This document shows, piece by piece, positions 45,548 to 57,349 of a stretch of DNA of 64,000 nt. How positions within the stretch are numbered: the stretch's first letter is position 1; each line of letters opens with the position of its first letter. The DNA lies in contig OY987246.1 in the NCBI GenBank assembly GCA_963920765.1, positions 11,466,868-11,530,867 of the forward strand, written 5' to 3'. The notes below the pieces were generated by a model. That model was not told the DNA's origin, searched no databases, and saw nothing but the letters and a program-made list of their open reading frames with translations. The translations under genes and the position numbers were made by a program. This DNA is from Ulota crispa (Eukaryota; Streptophyta; Bryopsida; Orthotrichales; Orthotrichaceae).

Positions 45548-47143
45548 GGGTAGTTGCAAGAAATACTTCATTGTTTTATCTCAAACACCTTTAGTACTGG
45601 GAGTCTAGTAGTACTACCGAGCTTTTGGAATAATTTTTTTAAAAATAAAATAAAATATGGATAATTTGTAAAGCACTTTAAATATGAAAATTCACACCTA
45701 GAAAAATTTTATTCTAAAAGTTATGCGCAAAACAAAATCACCAACAAAAAGCCAATTTCTTTCTTGCTTTTTACAAAATAGTAAAATAATTCAAAAAATA
45801 AAAAATAAAAATTGGCCATTTAAGAACACATTAAACACGTTCACATGGTACCGCGCCCTTGTCATTGTTTTTGTTCACCCTGTTTTACAGATTCAAATCT
45901 TTTGGCATTTTATAAAATTAAATCAACATTTTAGTAGCTTGGTCACTAATCTTCAGTTTTTATGCAATCTCAATCAAGCAAACCAGTTTTGAGTTTCAAA
46001 AAACCCAAATCCTATTTTTGGTGAATTATTTTACATGATATTTGTGGTTTTACTTGATAGTCGGTTAAAAAATCGATGATAGATTTTTGAGATTCGATTG
46101 CATGGATGCATAAGAAACATCCATACACTCATCTTTTCTTGTAATAAGCATCTCCAAAAAGTTATAAAATTCCTTCTATATAGATTTTAATGTTGGGTAA
46201 CCACAACCAAATCTTAGAAAAATAGACATTTCATTATGATAATTAGATTTTGCTATTTGACTTATAAAACATGATAAGGCTTGAATCTTTGAACATAATG
46301 GTATTGTTATTTTGTCAAAAAAATGGTTAAAATTTTAGACATATCTATTTTACAAGATTTGATCATGTTCACTTCAACATTGAAAGCTACAAAGAAAGAA
46401 TTTTATAACTTTTTGGAGATGCTTGTTAAAAGAAAAGATGAGTATATGGATGTTTCCTATGCATCCATGCAGTCAAATCTCAAAAATTTATCCTCAATTT
46501 TCTTTAACCAATTATCAAGTAAAACCACAAATATCATGTAAAATAATTCACCAAAAATAGGATTTGGGTTTTTTGAAACTCAAAACTGGTATGCTTGATT
46601 GAGATTGCATAAAAATTGAAGATTAGTGACCAAGCTACTAAAATGTTGATTTAAATTTATAAAATGCCAAAAGATTTGAATATGTAAAACAGGGTGAACA
46701 AAAACAATGACAAGGGCATGGTACAATTGCTTTGCTGAGGAATTTCTTTGTATTTTGCCAATGAAGGGAGATAGGATGCCCACTTTGAGACAATGTAGAT
46801 GCCATGGAATTTATAATTTTGCAAAACCCTTTCATAAATGCATGTAAGCATGCTCCATAAACAACATCCTTGATTTATAGCCCTAGAAAAGCTTTTTTGG
46901 ACCCAAATAAGTACTAAAAACCCCCAAAATGACCAAGGTAGAAACCTATTTAGGGGGCTATTTAAAAATAGTAAAATGGTTTTAAAAAACCTGCAAAAAT
47001 TACGGATGGTCTGTAATTATGACATGTACCTTCATCTAAAATTTCAGCTCAAAAGAACTTGCTGCGCAAAAGTTACAAGCCAAAAAGCACTTGCGGGAGG
47101 TGAAGGGGACAAGAAATAGTACAAGTGTTTCTTGCAATCACCC
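45548..47143. mobile_element. GGGTAGTTGC-ended element, copy 2, interrupted
   Basis: TACA at 45544-45547 and 47144-47147; ends GGGTAGTTGCAAGAAATACT and AGTGTTTCTTGCAATCACCC. The nested element 45852-46716 splits it. The left portion is roughly 10 per cent diverged from the 15.77 kb copy while the right 424 bases differ at one base. Confidence 0.85.
45852..46716. mobile_element. 865-bp hairpin element with 8-bp target duplication
   Basis: CATGGTAC occurs at 45844-45851 and 46717-46724; the unoccupied site is seen at about 16079-16086. Ends CGCGCCCTTGTCATTG and CAATGACAAGGG. The two halves are complementary for roughly 350 bp each. Eight-base duplication suggests hAT-type mobilisation. Carries the MDVS hairpin-family open frame (46323-46541). 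No transposase. Confidence 0.8.
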
Positions 47144-47147
47144 TACA

Positions 47148-47369
47148 CCAAATAGTGCATTTAGATTGCCTTAACAATTAGGTTGCCTTACTATGAAAAG
47201 TTACCTCATGAGTCATGGCTTGACCACTTGGAGGTGCATAAAATTGTTTAAACACTTACCATGTGACCTTAACAAATTTGTCATCTTGCAACTATGTTGT
47301 TGTTGCCAAGGCCCTCAAAAGTTGCTTATTACAACCATTATTGCTGAAAATTATTGCAGCAGCCATAAG
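47148..47369. repeat. Partial TTTAGATTGCC-type element
   Basis: Begins with CCAAATAGTGCATTTAGATT and contains ACCACTTGGAGGTGCAT, as in the 42.85-43.95 kb cluster; the right end is cut by 47374-48297. Confidence 0.5.
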
Positions 47370-47373
47370 TTTA

Positions 47374-48297
47374 CCCCTAAAGGACCATGGCCTTTATTTT
47401 GTCAAAAAACACTCAAAATTGCCACTTCTATGGCAAAAGGTAAAAAAGTTTGAAGACTAGTCTTTTTGCATATTTGACCGTAGGATCTTGTACTAGACTT
47501 GTATAGGAATGTGTCATTCAAAACCTAAGAACTTTGACCACACACATTGTAAGATACTTGCGTTTAAAGTGTAAAAAACAAGCTTTTTTGCACCTTGCAC
47601 TATTAGAATATTTGACTTTGAACCTTTTTAACTTAAAATTTTTGCACCATGGAGTTTTGAGGTTTATTTTTTGTGGTGGGGAATTGAGTTGAGAATCTTT
47701 GAAAAAAAACCAAACCAAAAAATACTTAATTTTCATTCTTAAAAAAAACATTAAACAGAAGAAGGTTTGAGATTGACCAAAATCTTACATTGTTAATAAC
47801 CTTGCAATGGAATTGAATCACAATTATCCCAAAGGTGAGATTGTTCTAGTAAGCAGTCTTCACCCTTACCAATAGTTTTTTTTTTGCAAAAATGTTAAAT
47901 TTACATTCAAAAATGAAGTTTATAAGTTATTTTTTCAGAGCAAAACCACACCTACCTGCAAACTAAAATTTCTCATAACTTTCATCTCATCTATCAAAAT
48001 TGAATGATTCAAAGCTTCCCATGTCTATATAAGTCTAAAGAACCTATTTCAAATTTTTATTTGAAAAAAATGAAAATTTTAAAGAAGTTTTTGGCTACCT
48101 GGGGAGCAGCATTTTCTAGATTTTCATGCATAACTTCTTCAATAAATGTCGGAATGAAGAAAAATTTACATTCCCACGTAGATCTTTGAATTCCTCAGCT
48201 TCAATAAAAGTTTCAAAAAATCACACAAGTTAGTTTAGCCATAGGTACATGCCCAAAATCCCATTTGTCCCCTGAAGGGACAATGGTCCTTTAGGGG
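47374..48297. mobile_element. ~0.92 kb TTAA-type element, copy 6
   Basis: Ends CCCCTAAAGGACCATGG and CAATGGTCCTTTAGGGG; TTAA at 48298-48301, TTTA on the left. Inverted relative of 22188-23108. Confidence 0.8.
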
Positions 48298-48302
48298 TTA
48301 AG

Positions 48303-49315
48303 GCAGCCCACCATAAAAGTGGTAAATCCACTTTTATCCACAATTAGCTTAAAAGTGGTAGTTGGTAAGAGTTAAAAGTGTTTATTAACCATCATAAATC
48401 ATTTTATCATTTGTATAGGTGCTCACAAGCTTATTTGCTTTAAAAGTGTAAGTATTTTAGATTGCAAATTACCTTTCAAAAACAAATTAGTGATGGACTT
48501 GCAATATTTGTTTTTCTCCTATCAAAAAATGGAAAAATCAGACTCGACAAATTCAATATTTGAGAATAGTTTGGCAAAACCTCCCTTCAAACCAATTTCA
48601 AATGTAGTCTTTTGGGGGTAATTGTCAAACACAGTAGCAAAACCATTGCCCTCCAAGTATGGTGTGTGCATGACTTTGTGGTCCATCTAAATTTGACGCT
48701 ACAAAGGAAAGTTGTCAACTTGGACATCTTTTTGTCACTTTGAACATTTTAATGTCATTTCTAGTCAATTTGAATGTGTCAATCCAAACATTCTCTTCTT
48801 GTAGTGATCCACGCAAGCTGGAGAGTATGGCTAGGGAAAATTGACACAAGGCCCTTTGGCAAATGTTTTCTTGGACTAGAAATAGTTGGCAAATTAAAAA
48901 AGTGGGGAATGGTGGAATGGAAAATATCCACAAGGAAGTGGTAAACCCCATATACAAGTGGTGTATCCATCCAAACAATGCTATTTTATGAGCATACAAC
49001 AATGAGCTCATGAGTGGTGAGCCAAGATTTTGTGAGTTAACACCAGTTGTGAGCTCAAAATTAATGGAAAAACTTTAAAATAGTAAGTTTTTCAAGAGTT
49101 GGATGTTTACAATGCACAATTATAATGACCAATGTACATGTTTATAGGTGAAATTTAACATTTTGGTTATAAATCAAGGCTCATGGCTCTAGCTCATGTA
49201 TTCCCGCTCATGATTTAACATTTCCCATTATCATCCAAAGACTTAAAAGTGGTAAACCGCCAAGTGATAAAAATGATAAATATTTATAGATTACCACTTT
49301 TAAGGTGACTTGGGT
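48303..49315. mobile_element. ~1 kb element with ACCATAAAAGTGGTAAAT ends
   Basis: The left end GGCAGCCCACCATAAAAGTGG and right end CCACTTTTAAGGTGACTTGG are approximate complements; AAAAGTGGTA recurs inside. The borders and target duplication are uncertain. Confidence 0.45.
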
Positions 49316-49748
49316 TAAGGCCTTGCCAAATTTTTTGAAGAGCCCGAACCGGTGGAGATGTCCTAACAGAATACAATTGGCATTTTTTTTTCCCGACTTA
49401 AGTTACTAAAGTAAAAAAACCTCTATTAAATGCATACGTCCAGCTGCATTGGGATTTGGGGCTGACGAAGAGTCGCCAACTCCGAACATGCTGTCATAAA
49501 TACCATGCCACGTCCTTTGCATTGTGCAGCAGTGTGCACGAGTGCACCACTGCATACCACCCGTCATGTCCGACCCAGAACGCCGGAGTGCCGAACACCG
49601 GACATCGGACGCGGGACATCGCAAGTCGGGCATCGGAGGCCAACGCCGGGCTACACCAAACTAAGCCAGCGTTTTTCTAAAAAAAACACAAGAGGGGAAG
49701 TTGACTTCTGTGTGTAAAAAGTAGATTCTTTGATTCTCTGTGTCTACA

Positions 49749-50390
49749 GTACACCAAATAGTGCATTTAGGTTGTCTCATACTAATTTTCCAACATTTCA
49801 CACTATTCAAATATTTATCAAGATTACAGTAACTTTTGTCAATAATGATTGCGATAAACAATGGATAAAGCAAGGAGAGGTTGGGTGCAACAACAAAGGT
49901 CAAAGTAAGGGAGTAGGGAAGTTGAAACTAAGGTAGAAGGCTCGAAAACCAACCATCTAAGGGCTGAAACTGAATTTTGGGGAGTTAGAACTTCTTGAAA
50001 TTATTTAAAATTTCCTTGAAAGACAAGAAGAATTGACATATAACCCATGTTGTTTTATATTTTTTGGAGTTTTGTAGAATTAGTTGTGAAATTTTGAAGT
50101 GGAAAGGTCATAGGGCTCTAAAATGGTGCACCTCCTCAAATGTACATGTGCTGTACATTATACAAATCTATGAAAAAATACATGTACAAAATAAGAACAT
50201 TTTGGAGGGTGAGCAATTTTTGAGCCTAGACGTTTTTCAAGCCTTCTACCTTATACACAAAACCATGAATTACTGTGGCATAAAGAGAGTTGCATGCCCC
50301 TCTAGGTGACCAAGGGTGAGTCATGAGGTAACTTTGCCAAGGTAAGGCAACCTAATAATTAAGGCAATCTAAATGCACTATTTGGTGTAC
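49749..50390. mobile_element. GTACACCAAATAGTGCATTTAGG-type element, interrupted
   Basis: Ends GTACACCAAATAGTGCATTT and AAATGCACTATTTGGTGTAC are exact complements over at least 20 bases. Contains the nested 49929-50253 element. Confidence 0.8.
49929..50253. mobile_element. TAAGGTAGAAGG-ended element, nested
   Basis: Ends TAAGGTAGAAGGCTCGAAAAC and its near complement ending CCTTCTACCTTA. Same family as 7088-7420 and 52469-53106 (ACCATCTAAGGG near the left end). Confidence 0.7.
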
Positions 50391-51007
50391 TTTTTTGGTA
50401 TGTTCAAAATTGAAGTTTTAGAGAGTTCACAAACGGGTGTCTCAAACCTCTTACCCTAGAGTGGTGGAGAAAGTTATCTTTTTTAGAAAAATAGATAAAA
50501 CCTTGAATAAATGATTTGTCTCCAAGTTTTTCAAAATACAAGTTACTTATTGATTTGTTTCAAACGTGTTGTTTGGGCCTATGTGACCCTGGCATGTTAC
50601 TCCAAGAACTTTCTTCCTCTTGAGAATGCAACGATGCTATTATGTGAGTGTTAAGCGATAAGTCATGAGCAGTGAGCCAAGACTTTTGTGAGCGAGAACC
50701 AATTATGAGCTCAAAATCAATAAAAAACTAAAAAATGCACCAAATTTGTCAAGAGATAGAAGCTTAAAATGCACAATCATGAGGACATACGTACAAAGTT
50801 GTAGGTGAAAATTTAGTGTCTTTGACCCAAAAAAAACCCAAGCTCACTACTCATGGCTCACGGATGCATGTTACGATATAGCATTCCTTTTTGTAAAACC
50901 AACTAAATTCTCGATGTTTGCCCAATTGAAAATATATATCACTTGTAGAATCATATCAGACCATCATATCATATCGTCATAACATCATATCATAGTATCA
51001 CCCTAAA

Positions 51008-51933
51008 CCCCAAAGGATCAATTGTCCACTTGAGAATTTGGGTAGGATCATACAAAGTCAAGTTTTATTGAATATTCTCACAATTATTACACAAGGTGTA
51101 AATATGTATTTTTTAGTGGAAATTTAAATTTTTCCCCAATCAAATGTGAGGTTTAAAAGCTATGATGCCTAGAAGAATTTGGGCAACTTGAGCAATTTGG
51201 GCATCTTTGGAGAATCTTATACTGAAGCTCTCATTAAAATTTGAAATTTGGCATGTATGTAACTAAAAAAATATTGTATACAATAGTCAAAAGAAAAAAA
51301 ATTAAGCTTGTACATCATATTCTAAGAGTCAAAATTTGTTAACTATGTCTAGACAGTTTCAAGAAAAAATATTTTCTTCTAACTTATGGCCCTATTATTT
51401 TCAATCAATAAATCCAAAGCTCCTAAATTTTATTCACATATTCAAATGTTTGTCTCTAACTTTTCTCTGTTTGCATTTCAAATAAAAGACTTCCTTGATG
51501 CAAAATAAATCACAAATGAATGACTAGTGTATTGTCATGTCACTTAACCTCCTTGCATTGCATGGTGATTTAGAATAAGCTAGATTCTATATTTGCTTAT
51601 GCAATCTTTTATGAGTTGACCTAACATTCTATACTTATGAATGGCCAAAAAGCTCATTTTTGTGTAAAATTTTACTCTAGGAGCTCAAAGTCTGCTAACT
51701 TTTTTTTGCAAGAATGAAAAAAGTTGTTTTTTTTCACATTGAACATTATAATCTTACAATCCACACAGTCAAATGGGCTGAAATTTTTAGTATTTATTGA
51801 CTTGTTTGTTTAACATACTTTTATACGGTTGAAATACAAAAGAAAAAAACATTATTTTCAATTTTGGGCAATGCATTGAAAGTTGGCAGTTTCTAAGTTT
51901 TTTTCTCAAGAAACACCCTTGGTCCTTTAGGAG
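51008..51933. mobile_element. ~0.93 kb TTAA-type element, copy 7
   Basis: Ends CCCCAAAGGATCAATTGTCC and CTTGGTCCTTTAGGAG; TTAA on the right at 51934-51937. It is the uninterrupted relative of 12768-13692. Confidence 0.7.
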
Positions 51934-51937
51934 TTAA

Positions 51938-52165
51938 GGTAGAAGCACCCAATTTCAACAATGCACCTAGTGGCATTACTCTTTATGTAGGGTGATCATT
52001 CTAGAACCTTAAATCTAAGTATGCCATAAAGAACTTATTGTTATTGGTCAAAATGATAAGTTATTTATGACATATCTAAATTTAAGTTACAGAATTACCA
52101 CCCTATACTGAGAATAACACCATTAGATACATGGTTGATATTGAGTGCTTTTACCTTATATATCA
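51938..52165. mobile_element. Fold-back MITE, relative of 9403-9632
   Basis: Arms GGTAGAAGCACCCAATTTCA and complement ending TTTTACCTTA; centre AACTTATTGTTATTGGTC. It directly abuts the TTAA at 51934-51937. Confidence 0.6.
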
Positions 52166-52468
52166 AGTCTTATTTCACTTAGAAATGCTTATTTGGTTTT
52201 TTAAATAGAAGCCTCAACATCAAGAAGTGGGATTTAGCTCCATGAGCTAGAATCCTTATAAATGGGAACTCAACTTGGGAGCAAATTATTGACTAAAAAA
52301 ATCTTTCCAATTACAATCTTAAAAAGTTGGGATATGGAATTGAACTAGGATCTCTAGAGTTGGAATGCAATAGTACGAAACACCCTTAAGAACAAAATAA
52401 TTGAATCATTAATGCTTATGTCACTAGATTGTTAGTGAAAGATGCCTATAAATTAAGTTTGTAATATG

Positions 52469-53106
52469 TAAGGTAGGAGGCTTGTAAACCGACCATCTAA
52501 GGGAAAGATGACGTTTATAGAAAAATCAAGCCAATTTAGTAGCTTGAAAATATGAAATATTTTTGGTAGAAAGTCAAAAAAGTTTTTGGTAGAAAACCAA
52601 ACAAGAGATAATTATGTGGTCATTTAATTTGAAATTTTTTTGAGTTGGTATGAGTTAACTACAATTTATCAAAGCAAAAGATGCATAGGCAGCTATTCTA
52701 AATCATAGGTGGTAGCATTCATGATGCAAAGGCAACTTGTAAACGAAGCACGTGAGTCCTAAAAGCAACCACTACAAAACCAAGAATGCTCCAATAAGCC
52801 TCTTAAAGCGTGCAAGCACCCATTCCATATTCTAATAGTCAAATCATGATTGAGAACACATTTTCATATATTTTATGTATGCCATGTATCTATATTTTAC
52901 TGAAAGACAAATCTAAACACAATTATGAAAATAAGCACACTTAATGGTAGCTCATGTCATTCTCTTGAGGTTCTAAAACAGTGCACGCACAAGTACAATT
53001 TTTGAACATAAAAAACGTGACCCACTTTAAGAAGTTGAGTGCATGATTTTTGAAACTTGTATAGGACAATTCAAAAAGACCGCACGGTTTTGAGACTCCT
53101 ACCTTA
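52469..53106. mobile_element. TAAGGTAGGAGG-ended element, 638 bp
   Basis: Ends TAAGGTAGGAGGCTTGTAAACC and GGTTTTGAGACTCCTACCTTA. No coding remnant recognised. Confidence 0.65.
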
Positions 53107-54332
53107 CTTCATTGATAAGAAAATAACTGCCATCTCACTATATAAAAAAATCTAGATTATTTCCAACCATTTTCTCTATATCTATAATGGAAATTGTGTC
53201 AATGAAACTACAAGATTAGTCAATTTTATCCTAGTCATAAATAGAACCCACACCTCCATCCTCAAGGGAAAAAAAACCATAAGTGTGACTTGAGCATGTG
53301 AGAATACAAAGGGTGAAGTTGCCCTCACAACCATTACCATTTCAAAAATTTCAAGATTATGTAGTCTTCAAGATCTTTGAGATGGAACACTAGAACCAAG
53401 CTTCCACGGAGATCATCAAGATAGGCACATCCAAATGCAAGGGGCTCCCAATGGTGCACTACATTAGAGGTGTGCATCATACACTCTTGAATCCAAAGTG
53501 GAACAATGAACACTACTTACACAAGCAAATCTTGCCACATGTCGGTTGCTAAGTTGATTTGGGAGGGTTGGAATTGGGGCTGTCAAGTGCCGTTATAGGA
53601 ACACATCCAAGCACTTTCAAGGTTAGTCTACAATTATTTTTAGGATCCTATGAACTATAACTTTGCCATTTAGGATTAAAAAATTACAATATTTTCACCC
53701 ACAAAAATGACATTCCATGATAGGTTGGTGATAGGTTGTTGAAAGGCTAACCCTACAGATTGTTTTCCTCGGGTATGGGTGTACCTACCTTCGTCATTCC
53801 GCTGGTGAAGCTCAATTCCTCAAATGAGCCAACGAGATCACATATTCTGAGTTAACTTACTTTCCTTTGTCATTTTAGGGTGACCCGGTTCCATGATAAT
53901 TAAACTTCCCAAGTGCTTCTAATTTTAGATGAATTATTAAAGACAAATACCAAAGATGGGAATTTCCAACTTGCACTGTCAATCGAAATAAAACGGTACG
54001 TTCTATGCATACAGAATTGAAACATTGAACACTTACATGCACAGTGCCAAGACTTGAAGAAAATTTACAAAACCCCAACCTTCTCTATATCTGCAGAAAA
54101 GTTCATACTCACAAAGAATTTCCAGAGCGACCTTACGTTCAAAACACAAAAAATGAAAGAATCCTAAACCTTGAGAACTACTCAAATCTCTGGCAATCAA
54201 CTCAAACGAAACATCAAGGTATAGACCTCCAAACACCTAAAAATTTAGAGTTCTGAGCCTGAAAATAAAACCAGGAACCAGAAAGTTTGACAATAAGTAC
54301 CAAAAGAGAGGTTGAGCTGCTGGTTCGTTTTC
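53107..54332. other. PRMT5 3' flank; no gene recognised
   Basis: The 0.4 kb next to the PRMT5 stop is T-rich on the minus strand and plausibly 3' untranslated sequence; it has no poly(A) tract that would mark a fresh retrocopy. A GTAAGT near 54035 on the minus strand is a possible 3'-UTR donor. Confidence 0.4.
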
Positions 54333-56298
54333 TTACAACGCAACCCAATATGAGCGACCATTAGCATTATGCACAGGGGAGACATCGGGAGAAGCGACTG
54401 CCCATTCATACCAGACTTTGCTGGGACCTACACAGTGCCAAAAATGAACTTCTAAAGAGGCACCTACAGGAACATAAACAGGAGTACGAAGAGGGAAGAA
54501 GATGGCAAACCAACTGAACATGTTGGGAGTGGCGGAGGAGGGTTCAATCCCAAGGTGCACATCTTTATACAAAACAGCATCAAAGTAGCCTCCAAATCCA
54601 TGCACCAGGGCGCTACCGGTATCTTCAGCAAGCTCAAACAACAGCTTCTTACAACGCCGGTTCGCTTCTCCAGTAAAGTTAGGATGCTCAAACGTGAACA
54701 CCTCCTGTGGCGGTGCCAACCTCGACACACTGTGCATCTTCACAACATACGCAGTCTCAAAGTGAGCCAAGTCACCATAAGATTTCACATCGTTGTACAG
54801 TTTCGAAGCAGTGATGGGATGGATGTAACTAGTATAAGAAGCCGGAATGGAAACACCACCGTCTGGCTTGAGAAACCGTTGAGCACCGTCTAAACATTCC
54901 GGAGAAAGCTCGTTGTCTCCAAAGGAGCCCAAGAGCTCACTCACAAGGATGTCAGCTTGCTCTGGAGCATTCCACTCTCGCATGTCACAGGACACTACTG
55001 TGACTACATCTTGCCAACCCTCGAGCTTGATCAAGCTGTGCAGAGTCACCGCTGCATTAGGGTTCTTCTCCACTGCATACACTCGCAATCTCCGTCCTGC
55101 TTCTTCAGCAGCTTGCAAAGACGCTCTAACCAGTGGACCTCGTCCAGCTCCCACAACCATGAGCACCACCACCTCGTCAGCAGGACGGTCAGTAAGTGCT
55201 GCATGAACTGCTTTTTGATACTGGTTACATTTCATTGTATCCTTCTCGAAAGTCTCGTATGTCTGTGCCTCCAGATTGTCCATGAGAGGCTGCAATGGAG
55301 CTTGCAGGAAATCACGGTACCCTATTTCGAATCGTTCCTGCTCGGTAGGGAGATCCATGCGTCGGTATAAATACCCCACGTAATCCAAGTAAGGACGTAA
55401 CGGATGCTTTGGAGAACTGCCATCATCGGAGTCGTTGCCACTGGTGTCGCTTGTTGATGGAGTTAGGGTTAGGGTTAGGGTTTCGACGTAGTGCAGGGAT
55501 TCACCCGCGACGATGATTTGCACGTTGTGGCTGAAGAGACTGGTGGTGCCGCTTCGTGAGACACGGGTACCCTCGATTGTTGGTCAAGAAGGCGCTTGTG
55601 TGCAGAATGGCTGCTCGTAGCGGCTCGCCTGTCCATCGCTTCAAGGAGGACGGAGATGGTAACGACCCTGTGATGTCCAATGCGACTGAGAGCTGGCTAT
55701 GGTGCTCACGCAAGGACCGGAACATGTTCCACCATTCCCAGGAATCATTGCGGGGTTTACCGGAGACGGCGTCCCGGGTGAGAAACACGGCGTCCTCTTC
55801 TGGAGTTCCCTCGACGGATTGGAGCTCGGGGGATACGAGCGGGATGCGTAGCCAGAGTTGCAAGTTGCTGAGTCCTGGCAGCATTTGGTTCACACATCGG
55901 GCGTAGTTGGCGCAGTTGAGAGGACGTGGCGAGGGGAGCAAGCACGCTTGTAAGGAGAGGTGCGTCGCCCAGCTGAGCTCCTGCTTCAATGTGAGCTCGG
56001 CGTCGTGACGTGCTGTAGAGTCCGGGGAGTCGAGATCTATCCAGGTGCTCATCTTGCCCATCACGTGAGAGCTCCACTGTGACGGGCTCAGCACCAAATC
56101 TGACCCCGCGAACGGCGGTGGCATGCCTTCCGTGGCTTTGCTCGGCCTGTACTCGGGATCTGCGAGAGGCACCACGATGAAATCGAATTGCCCGCCCAAG
56201 GCGAACGCCAGCGCGTTCTGAATGTCATCGCTGTACTCTACCTCTGCCCCGCAGTAGCGCGTCTCGCTGCTGTCGCCTGCTCTCTGCGCCAGCGGCAT
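54333..56298 (-). CDS. PRMT5: PRMT5-type protein arginine methyltransferase, intronless, one frame break
   Basis: A type II arginine methyltransferase making symmetric dimethylarginine on histones H4/H2A/H3 and Sm proteins; nucleus and cytosol. The start is the ATG at 56298 (MPLAQRAG), matching the plant MPLGERGG start; the frame further upstream opens only with TTG. The N-terminal TIM-barrel part carries [14 protein letters not shown] and [19 protein letters not shown]. The Rossmann part has the SAM loop [17 protein letters not shown], the acidic EKNPNA, and the double-glutamate loop [19 protein letters not shown]. The C-terminal beta-barrel ends NGRSYWVAL. About 654 codons, close to 642 in Arabidopsis. 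The coding region is one uninterrupted exon, although Arabidopsis PRMT5 has over 20 introns, so this is a retrocopy or an extreme intron loss. After GYPCLTKRH (about 55540) the frame shifts by one and about four residues of the usual sequence are absent; downstream it resumes at [14 protein letters not shown]. No intron explains this: it is either a sequence error or inactivation. Confidence 0.9.
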
Positions 56299-56323
56299 CT
56301 CTCCCACCCGTCCAAATTGCTCC

Positions 56324-56336
56324 AAACCCTAAACCC
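56324..56336. promoter_or_regulatory. Telo-box in the PRMT5 leader
   Basis: AAACCCTAAACCC lies 26 bases upstream of the ATG, with further AACCCTAA near 56517 and GGTTTAGGGTTT near 56702. Telo-boxes are common in plant 5' regions of housekeeping and proliferation genes. If transcribed upstream, the copy would lie in the 5' UTR. Confidence 0.5.
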
Positions 56337-56962
56337 AACAAGCCCTCCAATCCTCCAAATCCTAATTTTTGCTTAGACACAACAACTCATCTCTCCACCA
56401 GAGAAAAACAGCCACTGAAAGACCGAATTAAAAGTTCTCTACCCTAAAATTGTGGACCACAGCCCTAAACTCCTCCAAATTCCCCCAAAGTCGTCCCAAC
56501 TCCCCCAAGCTTAGAAACCCTAATTTCTGCTCAAATGCAGCTCATTTTCGCACCGAAACAAAAGCCCTTAAGAATCATAGCAGTTGCTTCTACGGCATCC
56601 ATGGTATGAGATTCCAAGTAACGTAGATAACGAGCGTCGATAGCTAACGAGACGACCTCGGGGAGAGACGTGAGTGTGCACAGCAGCTGCAATACAAATG
56701 CGAGGTTTAGGGTTTAAGGGGCCGGGAAGCCTACTGTTTGAAGACTCAAGGTGATTTCGAATGTGGCTATCATAATTAGCTCAAGTGGGTGAAAAGCACT
56801 GCTAAAGTTGTTAAAAGTTCAAGTTTAACAACAGTTTTTTTTAAATAATTTGGAAGAATCTTTGCTAAAATCAGGTACATTTGCAAGAACTGCCCGGGGG
56901 AGTCAGAAATAGTTTCAGATCAGTAGCAGTGATCCCATAGTTGATTTTCTGAATTTGCTCAC

Positions 56963-57346
56963 GTGCATCACCACCCGTCCTACAAAACGGATGGCCTTCT
57001 GGGAAGAGGTCGGCCTACTCCCAAAAAAAGCCCCATCCAACTCTATAAATGGATGATCTTTTGGAAAAGGTGACCCCAAAACTTATCATGGCCGCAAAAA
57101 TTGCCTTGTTTTCAAGTCACCCTCTTGGCCTTCAAAACCTAATGAGACAAGAGGCGCACATTTCTCCTCTAATGTGATTCGCTCACAACTTATTTTTTTT
57201 GAGCATAAAAGAAAGGAGCCAATGGGGGCAAGGCTGCTTGGCCTCTTAACATGCCATGACAATGGCTGGCAACCTCCAGTTTGGATGGTCCCTCCCATTT
57301 GCATGCCAAAAGGTGGCCAATTTTTTGGGACCAGGTGGTGATGCTC
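56963..57346. mobile_element. GCATCACCACC-ended MITE, PIF-like
   Basis: Ends GTGCATCACCACCCGTCC and GGACCAGGTGGTGATGCTC; TAA follows on the right. The terminus belongs with the GAGCATC family but the left target is not clear. Confidence 0.55.
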
Positions 57347-57349
57347 TAA

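Noticed and set aside
54913-55370. Plus-strand frames of 97-137 codons
   Set aside because: Antisense shadows of the PRMT5 coding exon.
55465-55485. Interstitial telomere or chromosome-end remnant
   Set aside because: Only about three units, in frame inside PRMT5 and short; a simple microsatellite explains it.
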